A stretch of DNA of 64,000 nucleotides from Pyrrhoderma lamaoense. Its lineage: Eukaryota; Basidiomycota; Agaricomycetes; Hymenochaetales; Hymenochaetaceae. The stretch spans positions 744,001-808,000 of the forward strand of contig NBAZ01000001.1 of NCBI GenBank assembly GCA_002794735.1. Reading direction: 5' to 3'. A program made the translations under genes and the position numbers. Shown piece by piece: positions 1 to 10,559 of the stretch. The notes under the pieces are model-generated. The model was not told the origin of the DNA. It did no database searches and saw only the letters and a list, made by a program, of their open reading frames with translations. Each line of letters begins with the position of its first letter. The first letter of the stretch is position 1.

Positions 1-2
1 TC

Positions 3-506
3 GAAAACGGAAGGTCATCGGAGAGCCCTCGGGAACATTTCCAAACTCGACTACATGAAAAGCGGCTTATCGAACTCAAAAAATGGGGGTATAACGAAGG
101 CGATCCGCAAGAGGTTTTGCACACTGCGGAAGCCGCTGCTGAGGCCGCAAGTAAACCTGACCGCATTGTCCCTCTCAATTCAATGAGCTACAGAAGGTTT
201 CGCGAGGAGGTAGTCAAACCACTGATGTCCGTACCCAAAGTTGGGAAGAACAAGAAAAAAAATAGAAAACACCAAGGTTCGAGTGCGTCTTCGACGGATA
301 CTACATACGGAGGAGAGAGCATCGGTCCAAAATCACGTCTCGCCAGATCTGTAAGAGATTTAATAGAGGCGAAGGATATTGAAACTTTAGAAAAGAGAAG
401 GGATACAGCGGTGAAAGTTAATCTGATGCTGAGGACTATTGGGATACCTGACGATCACGTTCTACGTAAAAAGTTGGATAAATTCTCGTCACAACCTAAA
501 GGTTGA
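3..506 (+). CDS. C-terminal part of an unrecognised protein (5' end outside window)
   Basis: The frame is open from base 3 to a TGA ending at 506, giving the last 167 residues of a longer protein whose start lies upstream of the window. The fragment is hydrophilic, with a basic stretch (KVGKNKKKNRK near residues 80-90) and a serine/threonine-rich linker, then a helical, charged tail (SVRDLIEAKD, RDTAVKVNLMLRTIGIPDDH). The segment around MSYRRFREEVVKPLM looks like a folded helical domain. I do not recognise the family. No membrane segment or signal is visible. It is convergent with the dihydroorotate dehydrogenase gene. The coding call rests on frame length, composition and the absence of stops; function is unknown. 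Confidence 0.65.
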   Translation, partial: ENGRSSESPREHFQTRLHEKRLIELKKWGYNEGDPQEVLHTAEAAAEAASKPDRIVPLNSMSYRRFREEVVKPLMSVPKVGKNKKKNRKHQGSSASSTDTTYGGESIGPKSRLARSVRDLIEAKDIETLEKRRDTAVKVNLMLRTIGIPDDHVLRKKLDKFSSQPKG

Positions 507-1141
507 ATAATTATATACCCACCTCAAATATCCCCCCTGTAAACTAGACTGGTGTATGTTAAGTCTATCTTTCTCTTGGATTCCAGGTTCAGTAACACTT
601 GGATGTTAGTGATTTCGTTTTCCCAAGTTAACTATTTTCTAAGACATTATGAACTCTATTTTTATTAGTTAAAGATTATCCATATCATTGTTACTTCTGG
701 TATCAATGCTGATTTATACCATTTCATATCCAATATCTCTCTTTATAGTTGTATTGCATCGTGTAACCGCTAATAAATTACTCAGCACAACACGTTTAAA
801 TTCCCTTATGACTTTCAGCTTCCGGATTAAACTTTGTTTGATATGCATCTAATTCAATGTATCAGTACTAGTACAATCAATATCCGGATGTTAAATGATA
901 ACTGTATGCCCTCTTCCAGTTGTATGAACATGTTCATTCTCCACTTCAATCTCAAAGAATTGTGTATATTTATGTATTCGCCGGCGCTTTGGATATTACG
1001 TGCCAATATGCACCTTTACGTCACTAAATAATGTTCCAGTAAAGCAATCCTAAGTCCCCGCCATACTAGATAGAACCTAACCGAGTACTACACTTTGGAC
1101 ATCGCCCCATTCCACCGATACTCAAGACGTCGTATTTGAAA
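507..1141. other. Convergent intergenic region, no gene seen
   Basis: AT-rich DNA between two convergent genes. Short frames here lack coding character. It probably holds both 3' untranslated regions and polyadenylation signals. Confidence 0.6.
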
Positions 1142-2189
1142 TTAGATAGATGAAAGTATCTCAAATGCTCGAACCCCCGCTCTCCCTATGAGCGTTGCAC
1201 ATGCGACTACTTGAGCACCGGCTTTACGCATGCGGGCAACAGCAGCGGGAGTAGTGACACCTCCGACACCAATGATTATGATGCGGTTTATAGAGGGATC
1301 CTCAGATTTCGAAAGGATCTGGGAAAATGTATATACATTTCCTAAAGAGAGTGCATGTATAGCTTCTCCGGCAAGACCCCCCAAAGGAGTCGGCAAAGCA
1401 AACGGCTTTTCACTATACGATATGTTCATAGGGACGTAATCGTTTGATCGGTGAAGAGAAGGCTTGACCCTAGTGTATTGGTACAGGAGAAGAATGAGAA
1501 TGGATTATATTGTTTTCCTTCGACCTCAATCGTGTGAGCCTTTACTACTTCGATAAGATCGGTGAATTGCGTCGAGTACGTGTAAGGTGGGAGTTTCAGA
1601 CCGATAGTAAGAGTTCTATCAGAGGCATAAGCTTTTGAAAGAGTTTGAAGGAGCGGATTGAGTGCTATTGGATTATATGCAGGAGGTGGTGCGTATGTGA
1701 TATTTGGACAACTAGTATTGAGCTCAATTCCAATGCGACTAGGTCGATCCTCGTCAGAATCGTTTATTCTGGATCGTAATGCTTGGATAAGTTCCACCAT
1801 CTTCTCAAGCTCTGATGGATCGGCAGATGTTATACTAATTATGATCGGTTTTCTTGCACCATTAGGGGCAAGTAAAGATTCTATCCAGGACAGATAAGTA
1901 GATAGCGGATATGGTGAATATCCGAAAGAGTTCACTGATGATATCGACTCAGAAGAAAAAGCTACCTTTGCATCCTTTAGTACACCTCATGATTGGATAA
2001 TCAGGTAGAACGCACGGTGTGAGTTTCTGGTCTACTTTCCTTGAATCCAGTCAATGTTGCCGTGCGAGTCGTGATCGCTCCCGTAAACTCCGAATCATAT
2101 AACTCGCGTAATTGGACCTCGTCTGAAGCCCAAGCACAAGAGGAGTTTATCAGTGCGGGTGAAATCTGTAAGCGATTGACGGAAATCAT
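1142..2189 (-). CDS. Dihydroorotate dehydrogenase, class 1 (cytosolic type), with one frame break
   Basis: Oxidises dihydroorotate to orotate in pyrimidine synthesis, using FMN. Exon 1 (2189-2016) holds the class 1 N-terminus (ISPALINSSCAWAS, TGAITTRTATLTGF). A 50 bp GT-AG intron (2015-1966) follows. Exon 2 carries the substrate-binding motif LNTSCPN and the NTLGSSLLF strand. The C-terminal FMN-binding part (GGLAGEAIHALSLGNV, IIIIGVGGVTTPAAVARM) follows in another frame. The lack of a membrane-anchoring N-terminus and the LNTSCPN motif indicate the soluble URA1-type enzyme rather than the mitochondrial class 2 enzyme. The frame changes near 1430 without a convincing intron; a one-base deletion is the simplest explanation. 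The start at 2189 matches the usual family N-terminus. Confidence 0.9.
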
Positions 2190-2358
2190 GTCCTATCATG
2201 AGACTGACAAACGAGCCCTAGTGATAGTTGTAAAGACATCCAGCCCGGAAACTCTTTCAAGATAAGATGCTGATTTGATTATATAATCGGGCTTATATGT
2301 ATATAGACTCCACAACAGTAACAACATACAGATAGTTATTAAGGCGTAAAAACATGGT

Positions 2359-3301
2359 TTACTTTAATGCTTCTTCTCTTTCGATGACAGATCTGTCTAG
2401 TTTGATTAGAATAGTTGTTCGAGAAGGAAGTGCGTCCGTTGGTGTACTATGAGCCGTTACCCGTGCAGGCTGCAACGAGGAAAATATATTTAAAACCAGA
2501 AGCGTAATCTCGAACCAATGATACTCACAAAACCCAGTCCATCTAGCACGGCTTCTACAATGCCGGCGGTGAGTGAAGAGCAACTTAGCTGATTCATCTC
2601 TCGAGGAACGGAGATATATCGCGTTATTGGCGGATCATTGTCAATGATCATGTCTTTTTGACGGAGAAAGTCAGAAAGAGTATATCAGACATAGTCCTTA
2701 GTGAGAGTTATGTGAGGGATTACGAATGTGTACCTACATTCATCGTCATGCTCGACACTCTTTTCAATAGCATCAGCAGGTTTTCCAAATACAGCTCTCC
2801 AAACTTGCGTATGTATAGACATCAAAGCGGGTAAGAAACGTATTTCCCTTTTCGGTGCTTTGGTTTGTCCTTCTGTTCTCCATATCATTAATTCAAGCAC
2901 TCTGGTACCTATACGATAACCCAGTACATTTAATCTATTTGATGGAGTAGTTTTTGACGGGTAAACTTCTGGTTGACATCAACAAAGCAAGCAAAGCACC
3001 TTCGTTCTAGGTCAGCAATCCCACTGACTCGTTTCTGGGTATATTGCACAATCTCCGAAAAGAGAAATGCATATGCGGAGAGTGAAACTTCGGTTGTACG
3101 TGTCTTATTGAGATGTCGATCATATATATTAGGTCTAGGTTTTCCGATACTTGCAATAGCAGCAAGATTGGTTGTAGTTATTGGAGTTGTACTGGGCAAT
3201 GAAAAACGTGTAGAACTTGAGGCGGGAGAGAAGTGATCTGAAGGAAGGGAAGTAGATGAAAGGACCGACATCCTTGGGTTTACTGCTTGTGGATAGGACA
3301 T
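2359..3301 (-). CDS. TRS31: TRAPP complex subunit Trs31 (TRAPPC5)
   Basis: Core subunit of the TRAPP complexes, which tether vesicles and activate the Rab GTPase Ypt1 at ER-Golgi and Golgi membranes. Four exons join in frame: 3301-3000, 2934-2738, 2653-2529 and 2469-2359, giving 244 residues. Introns are 65, 84 and 59 bp, all GT-AG. The Bet3-like fold is recognisable by IYDRHLNKTRTTEVSLSA, FSEIVQYTQKRVSGI, VWRAVFGKPADAIEKS, RYISVPREMNQLSCSS, GIVEAVLDGLGFPARV and the terminal RTTILIKLDRSVIEREE. The first 60 residues are a serine/threonine-rich extension common in fungal orthologues. The reading frame is intact. It lies in tandem behind the dihydroorotate dehydrogenase gene, 169 bp away. Confidence 0.95.
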
Positions 3302-3781
3302 AGTATGGTTGATTATAATCCAGAAGTATCTTCAGTGTTTTCCTATTCACATATATGTATGTTGTTAAGAGCGCTCAATCTACTAAATAAATTCGTGTAT
3401 ACACTATCACGTGTACATACATACGAATTAAAATAGTAATTTAACCAAGTCTAAAATAATAGAATGTGTATCAAACTTACCTAAGTAATCCATTAGTCCA
3501 TTACATAGGGCCACAACAAGTATTGGCTGTAGTTTGAGAATATATCACTTGTGTTACATGTAATATATAATGAATGCATGTACAACTATCACATGATATA
3601 AATAACTTAGCAAAATACAAAGCAATGACTCAAACAGGTTTCCGAAAATTGACAACAACTAGACAAAGAAAACAAAAAAGGAGAGCAATTGAGAACATGG
3701 CGAGTCCAGGCCAGGACTTTATCAGGTGTGCATAGGTGCGATGGTATAGAAATTTACAAGCGTTGAATGCAATTGAAAGGC
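3302..3781. promoter_or_regulatory. TRS31 upstream region
   Basis: AT-rich intergenic DNA between the TRS31 start and the 3' end of the HMG gene. It has a CACGTG hexamer at 3408-3413, 107 bp upstream of the TRS31 start codon. No gene is visible. Confidence 0.5.
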
Positions 3782-5188
3782 CTACACGGACTTCCTGCCC
3801 GATCCCGACGGTCCACTAGTAGATTCTTCGGTAGGTTTACGAAGAGTTTCTTGAACAGATCTATTGGGAGGCAAGCAACCAGTGCTTGTATGGCCAGTGT
3901 CAGAAAAGACTGGTGCGTCATATAAACCGGAGCTGAAGTACTGAGATCCACCAACATCTCCGGATACAGGTGCTGATGATATAGATGACGGCCCAGGTGA
4001 CGATTCGTGGGGTACTAGAACGCTACTAGCATCGAGCTGGTTGAAAGGCATGTGATTGAGAAGGTTATAATAATTTGACCATTGAGGTTCGAGCTATCTT
4101 TGTAATAAGCATTGTGTCGACGGGTTATGTCATCTTCTGTAACTTACAGGAGCAGGTGCATATGACCAACTTGAAGGTGCAGCAAACATCTCAGGTAAGA
4201 GGGGAGGGTAAGGATGAAAGTCCCGTGCAGAATTAGAAGTATAGACTGGAGCCGATGACAACTGAGAATTCATGAGTGGAAGTTGGGATGTAGTCTAGAA
4301 AAAGCATCATAGTTAATAACACTATTTTATGTAGTGTCAACAAAATGAAAGGTAATTACCAGTGATCTAGTCATTCTTGTTGCTCTTCCGGCCTGAAGGT
4401 GAGTTGATCCTGGTCCGGAAGAAAGAGGGGCCTGAGTGTAGTGTGTACGTCCACTGTTGTAGACCGGTGGATTATGCATGATACTATAATCAGGTACGGG
4501 TGGTAGAGATACGGGTGGGATTGCAATACTTGGGGTGGAAGTAGTCCCTGACTTTCGAGCAGTCGTTTTAGTACCTTTTCCCTTCTGTTTTTCTTTGTTC
4601 TTATTGCGTTTAGGTTGGTATTGATATCCAGGATACTTTGTCTCGTGTTCCTTCTTTGCTATGCTTGCTCTCTCCCTCCAGGGAGCTTTCTCGATTTCAG
4701 ACATCTCCCTCCACCTTTGACCGCCCTTACGCTCAGATCACGATTGTTTTGGCCTTTGAATTGCTTCCGATACGCGCATGCAAAAAGTATAAAGGGGTTA
4801 GGAGGCCGGGGTATATGACCATCATTCCGTTTCTTGGTAGACGGGCGGGGTACAAGGACAGGGGAGTTAGAAGAGTGAACTGTGGTGTTGGAGGGACCTG
4901 CATCCGGGTTTGCTGAAATTTCGGATTCTGGCAGCGTGTGAAGGGAATTGATGGGTGTTGGCCGGAAAGAAGAGATGGGAGTAGCCGCGGGGAATGACTC
5001 AACACCGGAGGCGAGTAGGACGAGTGGGAGGGAGGACGATCCAGAGTTCCATTAGACTCAATCGGAGTTTGGAGCGGATGCAGAAGTTGCAAGTCGGAGA
5101 TATTATCCACGAGCAAGCCCGCTTTCTTGTACGAAGACAACATACGAGCGGAACTGGCTATAGGAACGGAACAGATATCTTGAGGCAT
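3782..5188 (-). CDS. HMG-box DNA-binding protein (MATA_HMG type), frame broken twice
   Basis: Probable sequence-specific transcription factor. The HMG box starts at HIPRPPNPFILF and continues as QRWREMSEIEKAPWRERA and KKEHETKYPGYQYQPKRNK, the order of elements found in fungal mating-type and related HMG proteins. The tail is basic, then serine/proline/tyrosine-rich and disordered, and ends in SGPSGSGRKSV. Two downstream introns are clear: 4359-4295 (65 bp) and 4147-4037 (111 bp). The frame changes twice without an intron: near 4980-4995, in a proline/serine-rich N-terminal region beside a CCCCGCGG run, and near 4716-4735, inside the HMG box between its first and second helices. Both fit single-base deletions; a pseudogene is the alternative. 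The ATG at 5188 is the best visible start, but a further 5' exon cannot be excluded. Confidence 0.8.
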
Positions 5189-6386
5189 AGCGATCTACTT
5201 CTAACGATAGAGAGGTTCAGAGTCGCCATACTTATAATCCAAAGCTATTGAAAGAGGTGTATGCCCAATCTTGAAAACCACTCTCGCTTACTATTCAATT
5301 TCTCTACGGTCCCAAAACAGGTAACTGTTAAAGGACATCGTACAAAGGACCAAACATGAGGCAATCGACCAACAGCGAGGGTACATGCTCCAGTCCTAGG
5401 CTTCTTGAGCCATATTAGACCAAAGGTTGACGCGAAATTAATTCCACGTGCTTTGACTCTAGGGAGACTATCTATCGAGAACAAGTCTGGCCTTGGGCCC
5501 GCAAGTCGAAACATGACGTATGGTCTTATCACGACAGACGATGCATATCTAAGCATTGGAATAATTCTCTCACTACTTTACAGCCAGATACAACATCTAC
5601 CCTCCGGGTTAAAAAGTATAACAGAAGCTCTCGGTGCGAATTGTTTATTTCCGTTGAGTAATCTGATGAAATTGTGCGTTGAGGTTATATTCTATGAAAT
5701 CGACGAGTAAACCCGTGACACGAGGCAAGCCCGAAGGAGAGGCTCATTTGGTCGGTGGAGAGGACGCTCGGCTGGACCGACCAAGAGCTTGAATAAAAAT
5801 GTGTCTCCAAGAGGAAAAATTCAGATTCGTTGAAAACAACCAAGGATGAGAGCCAAACGAGCTGCAATAAGAGATTGTACATGACTACCGATGAGCAGCA
5901 ATAGCAACAACTTTTTCCCAAAAATTGAACCAGCTGTGAGAAGTGACAGCATTGTTTAGAAACGTATAAAAATAAGATGGTAAAAAATGTTCTGGATAAG
6001 ACAGGATGCAATTCTAAGTCACTAGTAATTGAACATTAGCACCCTAAACGCCATGTAATCGTGACAATTCACGTGCTCGCTGAGAAAGTGTTTCTCTTTT
6101 GTTCTGGAAAAGTCATTCGAACGAAACAATGCACTTCCAAATATGCGTAAATCCTTTAAACATCTTTTGTTCAGCTTTGCCTTGCTCTTCGAGCGCGCAT
6201 TCCGCATAACACGGCCATAATCTAGGTTGGGCAGAGAGAAGTAGAAGACGGTTTAAGGAGTTTTTTTTTTTTTACTTTGATTGGGGGGAAATGGAGCACA
6301 GAAGGATGAAAAAGAATTGTAGGCGTTTGTTGGCTATCGTTTGTAGCTTGGACCTACTTTCATAACTCAAAAACGCCACCAAGACA
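5189..6386. other. Intergenic region between divergent HMG and PARP genes
   Basis: About 1.2 kb without a recognisable gene. Frames on both strands lack conserved motifs. CACGTG hexamers occur at 5445-5450 and 6070-6075, and a 13-base T run at 6261-6273. A 5' exon of the HMG gene could lie here. Confidence 0.45.
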
Positions 6387-6428
6387 TGACTCACAAGAGA
6401 CGCGACACGTGTTATGTAAGCTGAGTCA
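6387..6428 (+). promoter_or_regulatory. Cluster of bZIP/bHLH-type sites upstream of PARP
   Basis: TGACTCA (6387-6393), CACGTG (6406-6411) and TGAGTCA (6422-6428) lie within 42 bp, 106-147 bp upstream of the PARP start codon. The outer two match the AP-1/Gcn4 heptamer in opposite central-base forms and the middle is a palindromic E-box. Binding is inferred from the motifs only. Confidence 0.45.
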
Positions 6429-6533
6429 TACGCGTTCGATCACAGAACGTGCTGCAGCGGTCCCGACGCCCGACGCTTGGCGCGTAATATAAGGTGCCCG
6501 CCTCTTGTTCGCTTCCATAGACTACCATACATT

Positions 6534-9500
6534 ATGCCTCCTCGTAAAGTGAACAAGAAAGTCGCCGCCGATGCCGCCGATTCCCAAGAGCCAACAGAAG
6601 CTACTGACGTGGTTAGTCCCGTGCCTCCCACTCAACCACTCCGCAAATCAGCTCGTCAAGCCGCGGCAGCGGCATCAAATAAAGCTTCTGTGACCCCTCC
6701 CACTAATCCCGTAACTTCCAAAGCTCAGAAAACGAGCGGCACTCGAGCAGGTCGCAAAACAACAACATCAGGCTCAAGGCCTGTAACATCCTCTGCTTCA
6801 AGTGCACTTGCCTCAAATGAAGCCTCAATTGCAACACATACGAGCACCAAAAGAGATCGCTCGGAGTCGGAAGAAGAGTCTACTAGTAATGCTAAACCCG
6901 CCTCGAAAAAACTGAAGAAATCGAAACAACCCAGAACTACGTCGGATTCTACTGATACTGTGACTGATAACAAAAATATGGTATGTCGCTCACAATAACT
7001 CTTACTATTGAAGGGATAGTTCATAAACACATTTGACAGGTTAGTGTACTCAAGCGAGGTGCTGCACCAGTGGACCCTTGTTCACCTTATACCTGTACGT
7101 AATGTAACGCAGCAAGGTAATATATTGGCATCGGGCTGAAAATAACTATGCACAGTGACCCATCAAGTCTATGTGTCACCAGATGGGACTGTATGGGACG
7201 CAATGTTGAATCAGACAAATATTGGAAAGAATGCGAATAAGTGAGTTGTATTAGAGCTTATTTATTCATCCTTTTTTAAGCATGAGTATGGGTTAGATTC
7301 TATGTCATCCAGCTACTCCATCCTATTGGAGATACGTCATCATGTATACTATATGTTCGATGGGGGAGAACTGGTGAGAATGGTTCAAATCAGACTAAGG
7401 TACTCTTAATGTTATATTATTATATATGTGGCGCTTATAATCTTATAGGGCCCCTGGCCGGTACTGACGGCAGTCAATGAATTCAAAAAACAATTCCGTT
7501 CAAAAACTGGCACACCATGGGAGAAAAGGCAGGGAATGAACGCGAATCCGGGTAAGTATCGATTTTGTATTGATATTCAAGTATCAACTCACACGTGGTC
7601 TCGAAGGCAAATATACGTGGCTGGGTAAATTGACTTCTGCTGTACTTCTAATCCGTATTTTTATTTTTTCTTGTGAACAGAACGGGATTTGACTGATGGT
7701 GGAGATTTGGGAGTATCTGCTCCAAAAAGCAAAGGGGAGGCTTCGGAAAAACCGAAGTCGGTGAAGATTCCTGAGTCGACTCTACCGGATGAAGTCCAGG
7801 TAATTCGTACAAATACAATAACAAATTGTGATTGATTACTTATTGTTCCTATTCTTGAAGAGTCTCTGCAGGCTCATATTCAATACAAGGCAAGGAGAAT
7901 ATATCCTCTTTGTCTACCTTATTAATTCAATGCTGACATGATGTACAGCTTTATCGATGCTGCTTTGTCTTCAATGAATTATGATGCGAATAAGCTCCCT
8001 CTGGGTCTGCAAAGTCTTGATTTATGTTTGATCACCTCTGATTTGAAGTACAAAAATTTTCAGGCAAACTGTCCAAAGCCACCATATTAAGGGGTTTTGC
8101 AGCTCTTAAGGTAGTATAATCATTTCACATTGATTTTCGAGCTCACCGTTCTGATTTTGCCTCACTTTCTCCTCGTGTCAGTCGCTATCGGAAGTAATAG
8201 AGGATCCAGCAAAAGCCACCCAATTTGGCGGTTTTGAGGAAGCATGTTCACAGCTTAGTGGACAATACTACTCGTATGTGAACTTTATTAGGGCGACTGA
8301 TAATGGTAATTTAAATTGAGTTTCCAGGATAATTCCTCACGTGTTTGGACGCTCATTGCCAATTGTCATCAATACCATGCAAAGGTTGAAAAAGGTACAT
8401 GTACATCCTACTGCTTTCTTTTCCATAAGATATTAATCCCACGAAAACCATCAGGAATTAGAACTCGTTGATGCCTTGGGCGACATGGAGATTGCACAAA
8501 AGCTCATCGAGGAGAAAGGTACCGAAGACGAAATTATAAATCCAATAGATGCTCGCTTCAGATCACTGGACTTGGAATCGATTCAACCTATTTCGCCTGC
8601 TAGCAAAGAATTTTCGGCTCTAGCCACCTATGCTCGAGATACGCATGGTACTACTCATAGCCATTATAAAGTTTCTATTCAAACAGCATTCAGGATCAAA
8701 AGGTTAGACTCCGCTCTTGAGGAAGCGGAGTGTATCTCACTTACATTCAATCTTAGGAAATTTGAAGATGAGAACTGGTCAAAGGCTGGCTTTGATAAAA
8801 TGGAGGGTCATCGCATGTTACTTTGGCATGGCTCGCGTTCCACCAATTTTGCAGGTATATTACTGGAATTTCCCTTTTTCCTGAGTCAAATTTCATATAT
8901 GGGATTGTCCTTTTAGGAATACTAAGCCAGGGCTTGCGCATTGCCCCTCCGAGGCACCAGTCAATGGTACGAAGGCATTTCCCTCTAGATGACGTCATTC
9001 TTAAGAATCAATATGATCCACAGGATATATGTTTGGAAAGGGTGTATACTTTGCTGACGTACGTGATACCATGCTAATCACTGAGATGATCTGTATCCTG
9101 ATGTGCTCTATGTGTAGATGATATCTAAGGTAGGGCTTCGATTCTTCCTGGCTCGATAATCTTGTAACTGAACCTGACTTGAAAAGTCCTATAATTACTG
9201 CTATGCCCAGTGAGTTGTCAGTATATATCGCATAATTTGTGCTCTAACGTCTCCTTTAGATCGAGTGGGAATATAGGGATATTGCTCTTATGCGAGGTCG
9301 CCGCTAAACCACACCATGAGCTGGTACATGCTGATTATCATGCAAAAGAAGGCTGCAAGAATGCTGGAAAATTGTCAGTGGTTTCTTTCTGCTGGAAATT
9401 AGTTAGATTACTGATGTAAAGTATTTCCCAGGGCAACGAAAGGAATTGGTCGAATCCAAGTAGCTGAATGGCAAGATGCTGGGGAAGCTCTCGACAACGC

Positions 9501-9704
9501 GGAGCTCATAGGATGCATTATGCCCAAGGGAGAAGCACAGGAATTATCAAAGAGTACAGATCTAATGTATAATGAAGTAAGTACTGTTCTCATGGAAGTG
9601 CCTGTGATTTTTTATCTTTACACATGTCTTTCATCTAGTACATCATATATGACACGTCTCAGATCAAAGTTAAATATCTATTAATGGTGAAAATGGAGCA
9701 CTGA
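6534..9704 (+). CDS. Poly(ADP-ribose) polymerase, PARP2-type (WGR + regulatory + catalytic domains)
   Basis: Transfers ADP-ribose from NAD+ to proteins, typically at DNA breaks in the nucleus. The N-terminus (MPPRKVNKK onward) is a basic, Ala/Ser/Thr-rich, disordered tail; no zinc fingers or BRCT domain are visible. It is followed by a WGR domain (LYVRWGRTGENG, SKTGTPWEKR), the helical regulatory domain (YDANKLPLGKLSKATI, EDPAKATQFGGFEEA) and the catalytic domain. The catalytic His (LLWHGSRSTNFAGIL), Tyr (YMFGKGVYFAD) and Glu (NEYIIYD) are all present, so the enzyme looks active. The gene has over a dozen short introns. One is GC-AG (7890-7948, GCAAGG donor). Another (8702-8755, 54 bp) is a multiple of three without a stop. 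The exon chain can be joined in frame to the TGA at 9702-9704. A decayed copy follows directly downstream. Confidence 0.93.
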
Positions 9705-10559
9705 AGGTCAGCCTTGTTGGGCGTTGTGGAGCGGATCTTACTGTGGATGATCATGATCAAATTGTAATATATCGTGTAATTTTTTGAATTCCCCGCTTTT
9801 TGGATATACAAGCTGTATTATGAATATATACTCACATTTAGTATATGTCAAGTAGAAGTGATTTATTCCAACTTGTTCCGAAAGGTTATGTGGAAGATCA
9901 GACCTCATAAAGCTTTTTTGATAGACAGCTTATTGAGATTTTCAGATTCGCTTTCCAAAGTAATATAGCATCTCCATCAGACGACTCTTTTTTCAGTAAT
10001 CAATATGATGCAGACCGGCTCTGTATACTGTCGTAGGCTTATCATAGAGTCATCCTATCTGCACTTTAACGATACCAGAGCTTCTGGAGCTCTGGGTGTG
10101 CTCTATTACAAAGTCTACCTTTCGGTTGGTGAGCGTCGTTGACGAACGAAACAGAGCTTGTGACACATGCATAAATACCTTTGTGCGTACATATTCACCT
10201 GTGGTTACCTCTATGCGTTGATTCATATACTATACTAGTATAAGTTTAAGTGACCAGGACTATATACTTATGGGCACTTGCCACTCGACTTATACGGGCC
10301 CTTTCCGTTTTATCTACTTCATATCAGAATTGGAATTCATTACGTTTCAATCTTAACCCATAAATATAGGTAAAGGCCATGCCTGAGCATCCGAAACCAT
10401 GTTTGTATGAGCTGCAGCTAGACATCTGTAGGTACGTACAAACATCTTGTAGCAACATATGCACTTATTGTGAGAAGCTTATTCCTCTCAAACCAATCCT
10501 TGACGGGCAAAACCATAGCCATGGGTAATTCGGCCAGGCAAGTATTAACCTTTGGCTCA
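9705..10559. other. Region between PARP and its decayed copy; no gene seen
   Basis: AT-rich, stop-rich sequence with no recognisable exon. It probably contains the PARP 3' untranslated region and the remains of the promoter and first exon of the downstream copy. Confidence 0.45.

Noticed and set aside
834..1031. Open frame of 65 codons in the first intergenic region
   Set aside because: No ATG context, no motif, Met/Ser/Cys-rich composition typical of AT-rich non-coding DNA.
1407..1429. A 23 bp GT-AG intron (GTCCCT...TATAG) that would restore the dihydroorotate dehydrogenase frame
   Set aside because: Far shorter than every other intron here (about 50 bp and more), with a poor donor and no room for a branch site. 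The many single-base breaks elsewhere make a missing base more likely.
4704..4729. A 26 bp intron (GTAAGG...GGGAG) in the HMG box
   Set aside because: It would remove the conserved RWRE residues of the HMG box; a single-base deletion keeps them.
3782..5188. Calling the HMG protein a mating-type (MAT) locus
   Set aside because: The HMG box is of the MATA type, but none of the usual neighbours (SLA2, APN2, homeodomain pair, pheromone receptor) is present.
5405..5710. Plus-strand 101-codon frame and the minus-strand 103-codon frame opposite it
   Set aside because: Overlapping frames with no known motif in the HMG/PARP spacer. One might include a 5' HMG exon, but nothing decides it.
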